From positions 2,642,001 through 2,706,000 of the forward strand of contig JIAB01000001.1 of assembly GCA_000687975.1 (NCBI GenBank): 64,000 bases of DNA. The letters are read 5' to 3'. This DNA is from Lachnospiraceae bacterium AC2031 (GTDB taxonomy: Bacteria > Bacillota > Clostridia > Lachnospirales > Lachnospiraceae). Position 1 is the stretch's first letter, and each line of letters opens with the position of its first letter. A program made the position numbers and the translations under genes. Under the pieces are notes generated by a model. The model was given only the letters and a program-made list of their open reading frames with translations. It ran no database searches and had not been told where the DNA came from. This document shows, in pieces, positions 9,354-18,960 of the stretch.

Positions 9354-10646
9354 ATGAAGAGTAGTGTTTTATTTAATCAAATCGTTTCTTTATCAGGAGA
9401 TATGAGTGTGACTCAGTGGTTTCATACCAGAAGTTCGACGATCTATGAAAAATTTGGAAAGTTTTTTATAGCCGTACTGATCTATTTCCTAATCTGTTTT
9501 TGTTTAAAAAAGATTTTTGCAAAGCTTCAGGACAATCTTGAAAAGAAAGCCAGAGATAAGAGGACAGTCGCGTTAATTATAAAACCTATTGAATACAGTC
9601 TGGACACATTCTTTCTATGTCTTATTATTGTTCAGTGGGTATTTACTGAACATACTAAGATTGCCTCTAAGATAAGGATCATGACATATGATGATGTTTA
9701 TAGATGGTTACATTATAAGAGTCCATCTATAATGGATTATGTCCTTAAGGTAATTATCGCTTTTCTTGTTTTTATTGTAGTCAGCGAGATAATAAATGGC
9801 ATCTCACGATTTATACTGACGAGAGTAAATGATATTAATTTCAGTGGAAGTGTTGCACATGTTCTTATGAAAGTTGTCAAGTACTCGATTCAGGCCTTTC
9901 TTGTTGTAATATCTGTAATTCAGTTATTTATAGTTGAATATAACATGATCGCAGCAGTTATTGTTGCAGTTGTAGTATTAATAGTAGCGGCATATAAACT
10001 GAGAAATGTTAACTTTAAATCACTCTTTGATAAAGCAGGAATTAATGATCTGGATGCTGCATCAGAGAAGGATGTTACTAGAGCGGCTTCTTTAATGAAC
10101 TCTGTTGTATCAAGAGTTGCTGGTGTTGTTATTCTGTTACTTATTTTCTTTTTTATAAGTCGAGGTTTCAATTCAGTATCTAATAATACAGGAAAAGAGA
10201 TATCTCAGCTTGTTGCTTATCCGGAAGCTATGATAGCTAAAGAATTAGATACCGAGTTTAAAGAAGTGTCACTTGCTACAGCTAAGGTTCCTGGACTTAA
10301 AGGAAATAGCGTAAGTGTTCATTCAGATGGATCAGTTAATATTATCTATGTAAAAGATGAGCAGGTAGGTGTAAATACAGATAGCGCCGATTATTTATTC
10401 TTTGGAGTTGGAGTTGGCCAGTCTGAGATAAAGGCTCTGGATTCTATGCGTTATGCTTATGAAAAATCAGAACAGTCAGTAGTTGATCTTACTTCAGGAC
10501 AGGCTAATACTTTCTACTACTTTAATGAGAAGGACAATGATTGTCTCGCGCTTACAGTTAATAAGACTTCTAATAGAGTAGTAAGTATTACCTATTATAC
10601 CGATTATGAGACAATAGCTGAGATATTAGATATAGATCACGATTAA
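9354..10646 (+). CDS. Multi-spanning membrane protein with C-terminal extracytoplasmic domain
   Basis: I do not recognise a named family. The 430-residue protein has hydrophobic segments at about residues 36-55, 80-100, 127-147, 170-190, 195-215 and 255-270, then a soluble domain of about 160 residues. The layout slightly recalls MscS-type N-terminal helices, but no MscS pore motif is visible. No strong ribosome binding site precedes the ATG at 9354. An in-frame ATG at 9402 follows AGGAGA too closely to be preferred. It diverges from the glycerophosphotransferase gene with an 85-base intergenic space. Confidence 0.65.
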   Translation: MKSSVLFNQIVSLSGDMSVTQWFHTRSSTIYEKFGKFFIAVLIYFLICFCLKKIFAKLQDNLEKKARDKRTVALIIKPIEYSLDTFFLCLIIVQWVFTEHTKIASKIRIMTYDDVYRWLHYKSPSIMDYVLKVIIAFLVFIVVSEIINGISRFILTRVNDINFSGSVAHVLMKVVKYSIQAFLVVISVIQLFIVEYNMIAAVIVAVVVLIVAAYKLRNVNFKSLFDKAGINDLDAASEKDVTRAASLMNSVVSRVAGVVILLLIFFFISRGFNSVSNNTGKEISQLVAYPEAMIAKELDTEFKEVSLATAKVPGLKGNSVSVHSDGSVNIIYVKDEQVGVNTDSADYLFFGVGVGQSEIKALDSMRYAYEKSEQSVVDLTSGQANTFYYFNEKDNDCLALTVNKTSNRVVSITYYTDYETIAEILDIDHD

Positions 10647-10680
10647 TATTTCATTTTCGAATTAATTATTAAAAAATTTC

Positions 10681-10782
10681 TTTTAATCTATTTTTAATCT
10701 TTCTTAAAGGACTGTTTCATTTATTAAGGTTAGAATGTGAACTGTCAAAAGGAAATACGGTTCACAAAAACGAATACGAACC
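10681..10782 (+). promoter_or_regulatory. Direct repeats and alternative inverted repeats upstream of the UBA-like gene
   Basis: TTTAATCT occurs at 10682-10689 and 10693-10700, one helical turn apart (11 bases), as response-regulator sites often are. Downstream, TGTGAAC (10736-10742) pairs with GTTCACA (10760-10766), while GGTTC (10759-10763) can instead pair with GAACC (10778-10782). The two stems exclude each other. Function is inferred only. Confidence 0.4.
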
Positions 10783-10824
10783 GAATAATAAATAAACACA
10801 TTTAAGAAAGGTAAGGTAAATAAA

Positions 10825-11460
10825 ATGGTAGATTTTGAAAAGGTTGAAAAGTTAGTACAGAAGGCAAACGTATCATATGAGGATGCAAAGAATGCACTTG
10901 AGGCAGCTAATGGCGACATGCTTGATGCAATCATTGCTCTTGAAAAGGAAGGAAAAGTAAAGAGTCAGACAAGCAGTTACTCATCCACAACTTCAGCAGA
11001 TGCTTCACCATACAGAGATGTTCCTGCAGTAGTTGATGAGACAAACAAGACAGAAGGAAAGAGCTTCTTTAAGGATCTTGGAGCAGCAATTAAGAGAGGC
11101 TTCAAGTATACAGTTGATAATTCAGTAAGAGTAGTAAGAAATGATGTAGAGATTATCAAGCTTCCTCTTTGGATTTCAATAATCGCTATGCTTTGTGCAT
11201 GGGAGCTTCTGTTAATTGTTATCATCGTATCTCTCTTCTTTGACTGCAGATATTCAGTCGTTGGTAAGGATAACGCGAATGAGTTTAATAAGGTTGTAGA
11301 TCAGGCTTCAGTTTTTGCAGGTAAGGTAAAGGAAAGCTGGAATGAGAGCTTTAACAACAATGCAGAGGCGAGTGTAGAAACAGCATCAAATGAAGCTGCA
11401 GCTGAGAGTACAGTAGAAGGCCCAGTTGAGGGTACAGTAGAAGATACTCCTGAGAACTAA
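10825..11460 (+). CDS. Membrane protein with N-terminal UBA/TS-N-like domain (DUF4342 type)
   Basis: This is a 211-residue protein. Residues 1-45 form a three-helix UBA-like domain (EKLVQKANVSYEDAKNALE) as seen in EF-Ts and in DUF4342 proteins. A Ser/Thr-rich linker, a basic amphipathic stretch (about 75-110) and one hydrophobic segment (about 112-135) follow. The tail is rich in Glu, Val and Ala with repeats of the type VEGxVE. AAGAAAGGTAAGG precedes the ATG. It directly precedes a response regulator/kinase pair, but co-transcription is not shown. The biochemical role is unknown. Confidence 0.7.
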   Translation: MVDFEKVEKLVQKANVSYEDAKNALEAANGDMLDAIIALEKEGKVKSQTSSYSSTTSADASPYRDVPAVVDETNKTEGKSFFKDLGAAIKRGFKYTVDNSVRVVRNDVEIIKLPLWISIIAMLCAWELLLIVIIVSLFFDCRYSVVGKDNANEFNKVVDQASVFAGKVKESWNESFNNNAEASVETASNEAAAESTVEGPVEGTVEDTPEN

Positions 11461-11497
11461 GTTCTTTACAGAGAGTATAGGAGGATTTGAATATAGG

Positions 11498-12259
11498 ATG
11501 GATGCATATATCTTAGTAGTAGAAGATGAGGAAAAGTTAGCCAGATTCGTAGAGCTGGAACTGAAGCACGAGGGCTATAAGGTTGAGAAGGCCCTGGACG
11601 GTAGAACAGCGCTTGATATGGCTCTGGAAAAGGACTATGACCTGATACTGCTAGATATAATGCTTCCTGAGTTAAGTGGTATGGAGGTTCTAAGACGTCT
11701 TAAAAGAGAGAAAGATACGCCTGTGATCCTCCTTACTGCACGTGATGCAGTTATGGATAAGGTATCAGGACTTGATGCCGGAGCAGTAGATTATATAACA
11801 AAGCCATTTGCCATCGAAGAGCTTCTTGCTCGTATTCGTGTTGCTCTAAAGCTTCATAATGCGAGTTCAGGTGCCGGAGTAGTATCAGCAGCAGGTGGAG
11901 ACACAGGCTCGGCAAATGCAGTCTCAGCGAATGATGAGTTCGCTGGAAAAATTGATGAAGATCACTATCAGTGGAAGAAGCTTTCTATGGATATTCCAAA
12001 GCATAGTGTTACATATGATGGGCATAGCGTGGATCTCACAAACAGAGAATTTATAATGCTGAGAGTCCTCCTGGAAAATATGGATATAGTTTTATCACGC
12101 GATACCCTTCTTGAGAAAGTTTGCGGATATGATTATCTGGGCGAAACAAATGTAATAGATGTTTATGTACGTTATCTTCGTTCAAAGATAGATGAAGTTT
12201 ATAATATAAAGATGATACAGACAGTGCGTGGCGTTGGCTACGTGATAAAGTCAGAATAA
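11498..12259 (+). CDS. OmpR-family response regulator
   Basis: The 253-residue protein has a receiver domain with acidic pocket EDEE (9-12), phosphoacceptor Asp53 in LLDIMLP, a conserved Thr in LLTARD and Lys in TKPF. A C-terminal winged-helix DNA-binding domain ends in TVRGVGYVIK. The linker is unusually long and rich in Gly, Ala and Ser (about residues 125-150). The start ATG follows AGGAGGATTTG. The cognate histidine kinase begins one base after the stop. The target genes are unknown; the upstream gene has candidate direct repeats. Confidence 0.93.
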   Translation: MDAYILVVEDEEKLARFVELELKHEGYKVEKALDGRTALDMALEKDYDLILLDIMLPELSGMEVLRRLKREKDTPVILLTARDAVMDKVSGLDAGAVDYITKPFAIEELLARIRVALKLHNASSGAGVVSAAGGDTGSANAVSANDEFAGKIDEDHYQWKKLSMDIPKHSVTYDGHSVDLTNREFIMLRVLLENMDIVLSRDTLLEKVCGYDYLGETNVIDVYVRYLRSKIDEVYNIKMIQTVRGVGYVIKSE

Positions 12260-12260
12260 T

Positions 12261-13538
12261 ATGAGTAAAAAAGGAACAGAACAAAAAAACATGTCTTCAA
12301 TAGCCCTACGCCTTCATGGCCAGCTTGTTAGAACCAAGCTAGGGCTCTTTTTTAGTGCAAATCTTTTCTTATTTTTTGCGACGTCGCTAGTATGTTTATT
12401 TCAGATAGATATAGAGTATTTCGGATCCGACTTCGTACAGAGTCTGGTTGATAATGTAAATGGAGAAGTAACAAGAAATATTACAACTAGAGGAGAAGGA
12501 ATCCGAAATCTTACTTATGTGGTAAAGTCGGGAAAAGATGTACTGATCAATAAGAATATATTCGATCAGTTTAATCTGGTAATAGCACTTATTTGCATAG
12601 CAGTATTCTTCCAGTTCATTAATATTATGGCTGCTTACTACGGCGAATATAGGAGAATTAAGAAGACACTTAATCCAATAAATGAGATGGCGATACGTGC
12701 TGATGAGATGAGCCGCATGTCCTTCGACGAAGCAAAGTTCCATACAATAGAAAATGCTATCGAACATATCTCACCTGAACAAACGACGGAAATGTCCTTA
12801 GGAGATGCGGATCTTCAAGGTATTGAGGCAGCAATGAACAACATGCTGAGTCGTATGCATGATACATATCTTCAGCAGGCACGATTCGTTAACGATGCGT
12901 CTCATGAGCTTCGAACTCCAATTTCAGTTATTCAGGGTTACGCCAATATGCTGGATCGCTGGGGCAAAGAAGATGAAGAGATTCTTGACGAATCTATATC
13001 AGCAATTAAAAATGAATCAGATCATATGAACCATCTGGTGGAACAGCTGCTTTTCCTGGCTCGTGGTGATGCAGGCAGGAATACTATGACATTTGAAAAT
13101 GTATGTCTTAATGATATAATGCGTGAAATATACGAAGAATCACTTATGATAGACGAGAATCATATATACAAGTTTTCTGAAACAGCTTCTAATGTATATA
13201 TGAATGCGGATGCCTCCATGATAAAGCAGGCAATGAGAATACTTGTGGATAACGCAGCTAAGTATACTGCTCAGGGAGATGAGATAGCCCTTTCAGTAGG
13301 ACTCGCCCAAGATGATAATCGTCCATATATACAGGTACAGGATAATGGAATCGGTATGGCGGAAGTGGATGTGAAGCATATGTTCGAACGATTCTACAGA
13401 GCTGATGATACAAGAAAGGTTCAGGGTACAGGACTTGGTTTATCGATTGCAAAGTGGATTGTTGATAAGCACAATGGACATTTTGAGATTCTTTCGCGTA
13501 AAGAGATTGGAACAAGGATAAGAATAGTATTTGATTAA
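12261..13538 (+). CDS. Sensor histidine kinase (HisKA/HATPase)
   Basis: This is a 425-residue membrane kinase paired with the preceding regulator. Two hydrophobic segments (about 28-46 and 105-125) frame a small extracytoplasmic loop of about 60 residues, followed by a HAMP-like linker. The H-box is DASHELRTPIS with the phospho-His near residue 215. The ATP-binding domain shows DNAAKYT (N box), DNGIGM (G1) and GTGLGLSIAK (G2). It starts one base after the regulator stop and is probably translated by coupling. A terminator follows. Confidence 0.93.
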   Translation: MSKKGTEQKNMSSIALRLHGQLVRTKLGLFFSANLFLFFATSLVCLFQIDIEYFGSDFVQSLVDNVNGEVTRNITTRGEGIRNLTYVVKSGKDVLINKNIFDQFNLVIALICIAVFFQFINIMAAYYGEYRRIKKTLNPINEMAIRADEMSRMSFDEAKFHTIENAIEHISPEQTTEMSLGDADLQGIEAAMNNMLSRMHDTYLQQARFVNDASHELRTPISVIQGYANMLDRWGKEDEEILDESISAIKNESDHMNHLVEQLLFLARGDAGRNTMTFENVCLNDIMREIYEESLMIDENHIYKFSETASNVYMNADASMIKQAMRILVDNAAKYTAQGDEIALSVGLAQDDNRPYIQVQDNGIGMAEVDVKHMFERFYRADDTRKVQGTGLGLSIAKWIVDKHNGHFEILSRKEIGTRIRIVFD

Positions 13539-13562
13539 TAAAATTAAGTCTTTAAGATATTG

Positions 13563-13595
13563 AGAGGTGTTATGTTAACCATAATGCCTCTTTTT
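13563..13595 (+). terminator. Intrinsic terminator of the two-component operon
   Basis: AGAGGTGTTATG (13563-13574) pairs imperfectly with CATAATGCCTCT (13580-13591) and runs into five Ts. It separates the kinase gene from the gdhA promoter. Confidence 0.8.
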
Positions 13596-13679
13596 AGTAT
13601 AAAAAACGGAATAAACATAACTTTATGTCAAGTAAACATTAAAAAAATAATAAAAAAACAAAAAAACTTAATTTTCTTA

Positions 13680-13736
13680 TTTACAAGAAAAGCGATGTGT
13701 TATATAATTCTGCTTTAGTGAGGTAAAGTATTACCT
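13680..13736 (+). promoter_or_regulatory. gdhA promoter with downstream palindrome
   Basis: TTTACA (13680-13685), a 17-base spacer and TATAAT (13703-13708) form a near-consensus sigma-A promoter. A small palindrome, AGGTAA-AGTA-TTACCT (13721-13736), lies just after the expected start site and could be an operator or a leader hairpin. Confidence 0.8.
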
Positions 13737-13741
13737 AATAG

Positions 13742-15121
<1,380 letters not shown>

Positions 15122-15154
15122 TCGATAAATATAAGAATTGATTATATGATTTTT

Positions 15155-15192
15155 AAAGTCCCGTAGACAGTAATGCCTGCGGGACTTTTTTT
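15155..15192 (+). terminator. Intrinsic terminator of gdhA
   Basis: AAAGTCCCG (15155-15163) pairs with CGGGACTTT, extended by GCAGGC-type inner pairing, and is followed by a run of seven Ts. Confidence 0.9.
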
Positions 15193-15205
15193 GTTGATTT
15201 TATTA

Positions 15206-15265
15206 TTGACAAATGAATCAATCCTACATATAATGTATCAAAATGATATATATCAAAATGATACA
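15206..15265 (+). promoter_or_regulatory. Consensus promoter overlapped by a probable PadR operator
   Basis: TTGACA (15206-15211), a 17-base spacer and TATAAT (15229-15234) match the sigma-A consensus perfectly. Immediately downstream, two copies of ATCAAAATGATA sit in tandem, bounded by TGTATC (15234) and GATACA (to 15265), giving a 32-base partial dyad. A site there would block transcription initiation. The operon encodes a PadR repressor, so autorepression is the natural reading. Confidence 0.75.
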
Positions 15266-15285
15266 TTAAAAGGAGCGGTTGATTC

Positions 15286-16017
15286 ATGAGACAAAAAGTT
15301 AGAAAAGGTTTACTCCTTATTTCGTTTTTGGCTTTTCCTATTACTATCTGGTATTTCTCTCCATATCTAATAATCAATGCTGCTATGGAGCATATCATTA
15401 ATGGAAGCTTTATTGTTTTCTGTTTGATGCTTATTCTTTCTATGTTTTTGGGAAGAGCGTGGTGCGGATATATTTGTCCTGCGGGTGGACTTCAGGAATG
15501 TGCTATGAGAGTTAAGGATGATCCTGCAAAACAGGGAAAGAGAGATAAAATAAAATATGTAATCTGGACACTTTGGATAATTGCAGTGATAGTAACATTT
15601 ATCTGTGGTAAAAATGATGTTACTATCAATCCGTTTTATATGACCGATCATGGTATTTCTGTTTCGGGCATTTATAACTATGTGATATACTACGGAGTAG
15701 TAATGCTGTTAGTTGTTCCAGCATTAATTCATGGTCGAAGGTCAGCATGTCATTATATTTGTTGGATGGCGCCATTTATGGTTATTGGAAGCACGATTGG
15801 AAGATTGCTGCATCTGCCTCAGCTTCATATAGAGGTTGAAAAGGATAAATGTGTTGGCTGTGGAATGTGTAATAAGGCCTGTTCGATGGGGCTTGATGTA
15901 AAGCAGATGGTGGCTGATAATAGCATTTATAAATGTACTGAATGTATACAGTGTGGAGCCTGTGTGGATGGTTGCCCTAAGAAGGCTTTAAAATATAAAT
16001 GGACTTGGAAAAGGTGA
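15286..16017 (+). CDS. Membrane 4Fe-4S protein (NapH/YccM-like)
   Basis: This 243-residue integral membrane protein has about four helices and a WCGYICPAGGLQE motif typical of NapH/CcoG-type proteins. A C-terminal cytoplasmic ferredoxin domain carries two clusters: CVGCGMCNKAC and CTECIQCGACVDGCP. It would pass electrons across or along the membrane. It is the first gene of an operon with a PadR regulator and a flavodoxin, a plausible soluble electron partner. AAAGGAGC precedes the ATG. The partner enzyme and donor are unknown. Confidence 0.85.
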   Translation: MRQKVRKGLLLISFLAFPITIWYFSPYLIINAAMEHIINGSFIVFCLMLILSMFLGRAWCGYICPAGGLQECAMRVKDDPAKQGKRDKIKYVIWTLWIIAVIVTFICGKNDVTINPFYMTDHGISVSGIYNYVIYYGVVMLLVVPALIHGRRSACHYICWMAPFMVIGSTIGRLLHLPQLHIEVEKDKCVGCGMCNKACSMGLDVKQMVADNSIYKCTECIQCGACVDGCPKKALKYKWTWKR

Positions 16018-16022
16018 AAAGA

Positions 16023-16565
16023 ATGGCAAAAGACAGAAAGATAGATGTTGTGATACTTGGTCTCCTCGCACATGAGGATCTTACAGGATATGATATTAAA
16101 AAGCGTATTGATGGTGCAATCAGCTTTTTCTGGAAGGGAAGTTTCGGAAGTATATATCCTGCACTTAGTGATATGGAAAAGCAGGGGCTTGTAAAGAGAA
16201 AGAAAGCAGATTCTTCCAGTGGTCGTGAGAAGATTGTTTATCAGATAACAAGGAAGGGCAATGATACACTTAAGTCGTGGTTAAATGAAGAGAAGGTAAC
16301 GAATGACCTTAAATATGAAACACTTCTTAAACTATATTTTGGTGGTTCAGAGGATAGAAGTGTGACAATCCGAAATATAGAAATATTTGAGGAAGAAATA
16401 AAAGGTAATCTGGAAGTTCTTAAGATATACAAGGAAAATCTAGAGAAGGCTCTGAATCAGGAAGATCATATTCATTTTTATCTAACAGTTACATTTGGGA
16501 TAGAGACTTATGAGGCATATCTTAGATGGGCTAATAAGGCAAAGAAGATTTTGAAGGAGAAATAA
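16023..16565 (+). CDS. PadR-family transcriptional regulator
   Basis: This 180-residue protein begins MAKDRKIDVVILGLL, the usual PadR start. It has a winged helix including GYDIKK and GSIYPAL, then a C-terminal helical dimerisation region of the Vir/AphA type. I prefer the ATG at 16023, with AAGGTG six bases upstream, over one at 15999 inside the previous gene. PadR proteins usually repress their own operon and respond to small phenolic or hydrophobic molecules. The tandem ATCAAAATGATA operator upstream of the operon fits this. The inducer is unknown. Confidence 0.9.
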   Translation: MAKDRKIDVVILGLLAHEDLTGYDIKKRIDGAISFFWKGSFGSIYPALSDMEKQGLVKRKKADSSSGREKIVYQITRKGNDTLKSWLNEEKVTNDLKYETLLKLYFGGSEDRSVTIRNIEIFEEEIKGNLEVLKIYKENLEKALNQEDHIHFYLTVTFGIETYEAYLRWANKAKKILKEK

Positions 16566-16566
16566 T

Positions 16567-17049
16567 ATGAGTACTGCTATAGTATATTATTCTATGCATG
16601 GAAATAGCGAGATGGTGGCAGAGAAGATTGCTGCAAGGCTTGGTGCGGATGTAATCAGGATTGAACCTGACAAGGCATATCCTGACAAGGGTGCAAAGAA
16701 ATTCATATGGGGTGGAAAGAGTGCGGTGATGGGTGAGCAGCCAGTGTTAAAGCCTTATGAATTTGATGCCGATAAATATGATTGTGTTATTCTTGGATTT
16801 CCTGTTTGGGCGAGTCGTCCAGCTCCACCAATCTGTACTTTCCTTAGTGAACAGAAGAGTAAACTGATAGGAAAGAAGATAGCTGTATTTGCATGCCAGA
16901 GTGGTAATGGTGCTGAGAAGGCTTTTGAAAGAGTAAGGAATATGATTGGTATAGATGCTTTCGCGGGGACACTAATTCTTATTGATCCGAAGACGAGAAT
17001 GAATGCTGAAAACGATAAGAAGATTGATTCGTTTTGTGAGAACATATAA
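16567..17049 (+). CDS. Flavodoxin-like FMN protein
   Basis: This 160-residue protein has the flavodoxin fold. The N-terminal strand AIVYYSMHGNSE carries the phosphate-binding loop position, and GFPVWASRPAPP matches the aromatic loop that covers the FMN. It starts one base after the PadR stop, so the two are co-transcribed. A role as soluble electron carrier for the membrane Fe-S protein of the same operon is an inference from context. Confidence 0.85.
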   Translation: MSTAIVYYSMHGNSEMVAEKIAARLGADVIRIEPDKAYPDKGAKKFIWGGKSAVMGEQPVLKPYEFDADKYDCVILGFPVWASRPAPPICTFLSEQKSKLIGKKIAVFACQSGNGAEKAFERVRNMIGIDAFAGTLILIDPKTRMNAENDKKIDSFCENI

Positions 17050-17073
17050 AAATAACCTTAGGAGATGCGCTAG

Positions 17074-17397
17074 ATGGCTGAAAGTTCTAGAAAAATTAAA
17101 GTGATTCGAGTACTATATATTTTAAGTATAGTTTTGTTTTCACCTTTTTGGGTTATGGTAATAGAATCATTTACGATGGGGGTTCTAAGCAATAAGCTTT
17201 TTTCCGGCCTCATCAGTTTAAGAATATATTACATTCCGGATATAGTTTTTCTTGTTCTTACAGTTTTGTATATTATTTTTCTAAAAATAGATAAGCCTGC
17301 TAAAAGAGAAAAAATTATATTCTGGGTCCTCTTGGTTATTAATTTAATTGGGCTGATTTTCCTTGATATATTATTCAGTGCGGCAATGGGGATATAA
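17074..17397 (+). CDS. Three-helix membrane protein of unknown function
   Basis: This is a 107-residue protein with hydrophobic segments at about residues 14-34, 52-70 and 83-103, and basic residues at the N terminus and in the second loop. AACCTTAGGAGA lies upstream of the ATG. I do not recognise a family. It follows the flavodoxin gene by 24 bases and may be the last gene of the PadR operon. Confidence 0.65.
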   Translation: MAESSRKIKVIRVLYILSIVLFSPFWVMVIESFTMGVLSNKLFSGLISLRIYYIPDIVFLVLTVLYIIFLKIDKPAKREKIIFWVLLVINLIGLIFLDILFSAAMGI

Positions 17398-17444
17398 AAG
17401 ATAAGATAGATTGTATATAAAAGTATAAAAGGGGAATGAATAAC

Positions 17445-18113
17445 ATGGTTATTGATAGACTATTAGAAGTAAAGGATGAACAGTATAAAGAGTTTCAAGC
17501 AAAACTTGTTCCGAATATTTCACCAGATCTTATTATAGGTGTAAGAACACCAGAGATGAGAAGGATAGCAAAAGAAGTTTTTGCAAGTGATGAGAGGGAT
17601 GTGTTTCTTTCGGAGCTTCCTCATAAGTATTATGAAGAGAATCTGGTCCATTTTTTCATCTTAGCAATGATAAAAGATTTTGATGCTTGTGTTGAGAAAG
17701 TAGAAGAGTTTCTTCCATATGTGGATTGCTGGCCAGTATCGGATCAGGCAACTCCAAAGTCATTCAAGAAGAATCATGAAAGACTGCTTCCTTACATTAA
17801 GAAATGGATAGCATCCGATCATGTTTATACAGCACGTTTTGGAATTCGTATGCTGATGAATGAATATCTGGGCGATGATTTTAAGAAGGAATACCTGAAG
17901 CTTGTGGCCTCGAAAAAGGGCGATGATTATTATCTAAAAATGATGGTTGCCTGGTATTTTGCTACAGCTCTTGCAAAGCAATATGATGAGGCTGTAAAAT
18001 ATATTGAAGGACGAAAACTGGATGAATGGGTACACAAGAAAGCCATTCAGAAGGCTGTGGAGAGTTATAGAGTAACTGATGAGCATAAGGAATACCTAAA
18101 GAGCTTTAGGTAG
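17445..18113 (+). CDS. DNA alkylation repair protein (AlkD-like HEAT-repeat glycosylase)
   Basis: AlkD-type enzymes excise alkylated bases using a superhelix of HEAT-like repeats. The 222-residue protein shows helical repeats throughout, the family N-terminal IIGVRTPEMRRIAKE segment and a CWPVSD motif near residue 97 corresponding to the Trp/Asp active-site region. I start at the ATG at 17445 because AAAAGGGG is ten bases upstream. The ATG at 17436 would be only one base from that site. An unusual in-frame open stretch follows the stop codon. Confidence 0.85.
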   Translation: MVIDRLLEVKDEQYKEFQAKLVPNISPDLIIGVRTPEMRRIAKEVFASDERDVFLSELPHKYYEENLVHFFILAMIKDFDACVEKVEEFLPYVDCWPVSDQATPKSFKKNHERLLPYIKKWIASDHVYTARFGIRMLMNEYLGDDFKKEYLKLVASKKGDDYYLKMMVAWYFATALAKQYDEAVKYIEGRKLDEWVHKKAIQKAVESYRVTDEHKEYLKSFR

Positions 18114-18131
18114 TGCAACTTTCTTATTTAT

Positions 18132-18218
18132 ATGTTTAGGGGTTATCCTTCAAACCAGTGGTTATGGATAGATGGTTATAGATATTGGTTCAATGCCAGT
18201 GGATATTGGGAAGAGTAA
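18132..18218 (+). other. Tryptophan-rich 28-codon open frame after the alkD-like stop
   Basis: An ATG at 18132 opens 28 codons ending in TAA. The product has five Trp and four Tyr residues and reads like a cell-wall-binding repeat (WIDGYRYWFNASGYW). It lies in the same frame as the upstream gene, six sense codons after that stop, and is followed by a terminator. No ribosome binding site is visible. It may be a gene remnant, a readthrough tail or chance. Confidence 0.3.
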
Positions 18219-18224
18219 AAAAAT

Positions 18225-18259
18225 GCCGAGTATGATATATTTCATACTCGGTTTTTTTT
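18225..18259 (+). terminator. Intrinsic terminator after the AlkD-like gene
   Basis: CCGAGTATGA (18226-18235) pairs with TCATACTCGG and is followed by eight Ts. Confidence 0.92.
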
Positions 18260-18352
18260 GAATTTGTTGCGCTTATGTTATGCTTTCGCTGTTACAATAT
18301 CACAAAAAAAGAATGGGGAAGAGTAATAGTAAGCAGAAAAAGATAGTAGAAT

Positions 18353-18889
18353 CTAAGAATGTGTTGGGTTAGAGAAGAATAGCATCCATATTCCAAAGCA
18401 AAGCTTTACCAGGCTGTCAGCAGCCAGAAATGATACTGTTGGTATTGAGGTGAATACATATCCACAAATGGAGAGCATGGTACATACAACTCCGAGTATT
18501 ATCATGGAGCGTCCATGTACGAAGTAGAATGGAAAGAAATGTAATCCTGTAGCGAGGCTTACTCCAAGCCATATCATTTTCCAATTCCATTTTGGAATGA
18601 AGGGACCTGCTATAATGAACATTAGTATAAAGAGAAGTGCAATACTTGCGAATACCATCTTTATCTGAAATGGACTTGCTGGTCCATCTGAAAGCTTTGC
18701 TCGGATCTTTTTATTAACATTTGCAATATAGAAGCTTGCATAATAGCCTGCCAGAAAGATTATGGGATTAGCTATAAACTTTCCTCCAAAGATGAGAGAT
18801 ATTCCTAGTACTGAGCCTACAAGTATAAGCCATAAACCGCAGGCCTTTTTATTATTAAACTCAAGTTTTTTTATAAGTAATGTATTCAT
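18353..18889 (-). CDS. Multi-spanning membrane protein (possibly DUF6609)
   Basis: This 178-residue protein has about six hydrophobic segments and few charged residues outside residues 1-15 and 58-75. The sequence resembles a small integral membrane family common in Lachnospiraceae, but I cannot assign a function. Its ribosome binding site GGAGG is seven to eight bases before the ATG and is buried in a predicted leader hairpin. A 36-base element further upstream is shared with a locus near 53.4 kb. Confidence 0.6.
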   Translation of the reverse strand: MNTLLIKKLEFNNKKACGLWLILVGSVLGISLIFGGKFIANPIIFLAGYYASFYIANVNKKIRAKLSDGPASPFQIKMVFASIALLFILMFIIAGPFIPKWNWKMIWLGVSLATGLHFFPFYFVHGRSMIILGVVCTMLSICGYVFTSIPTVSFLAADSLVKLCFGIWMLFFSNPTHS

Positions 18890-18897
18890 TAAGAATT

Positions 18898-18942
18898 CCT
18901 CCGTTTCGTTTTTGGATGATCCAATAATAATGAAAACGGAGG
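18898..18942 (-). promoter_or_regulatory. Leader hairpin covering the ribosome binding site
   Basis: On the minus-strand RNA, CCTCCGTTTTC (18942-18932) can pair with GAAACGGAGG (18907-18898), which contains the Shine-Dalgarno sequence. The palindrome TTGGAT-C-ATCCAA (18924-18912) sits inside the loop. The structure would hide the ribosome binding site of the membrane protein gene at 18889. Confidence 0.6.
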
Positions 18943-18960
18943 GATTTTTGTTAGAAAAAA

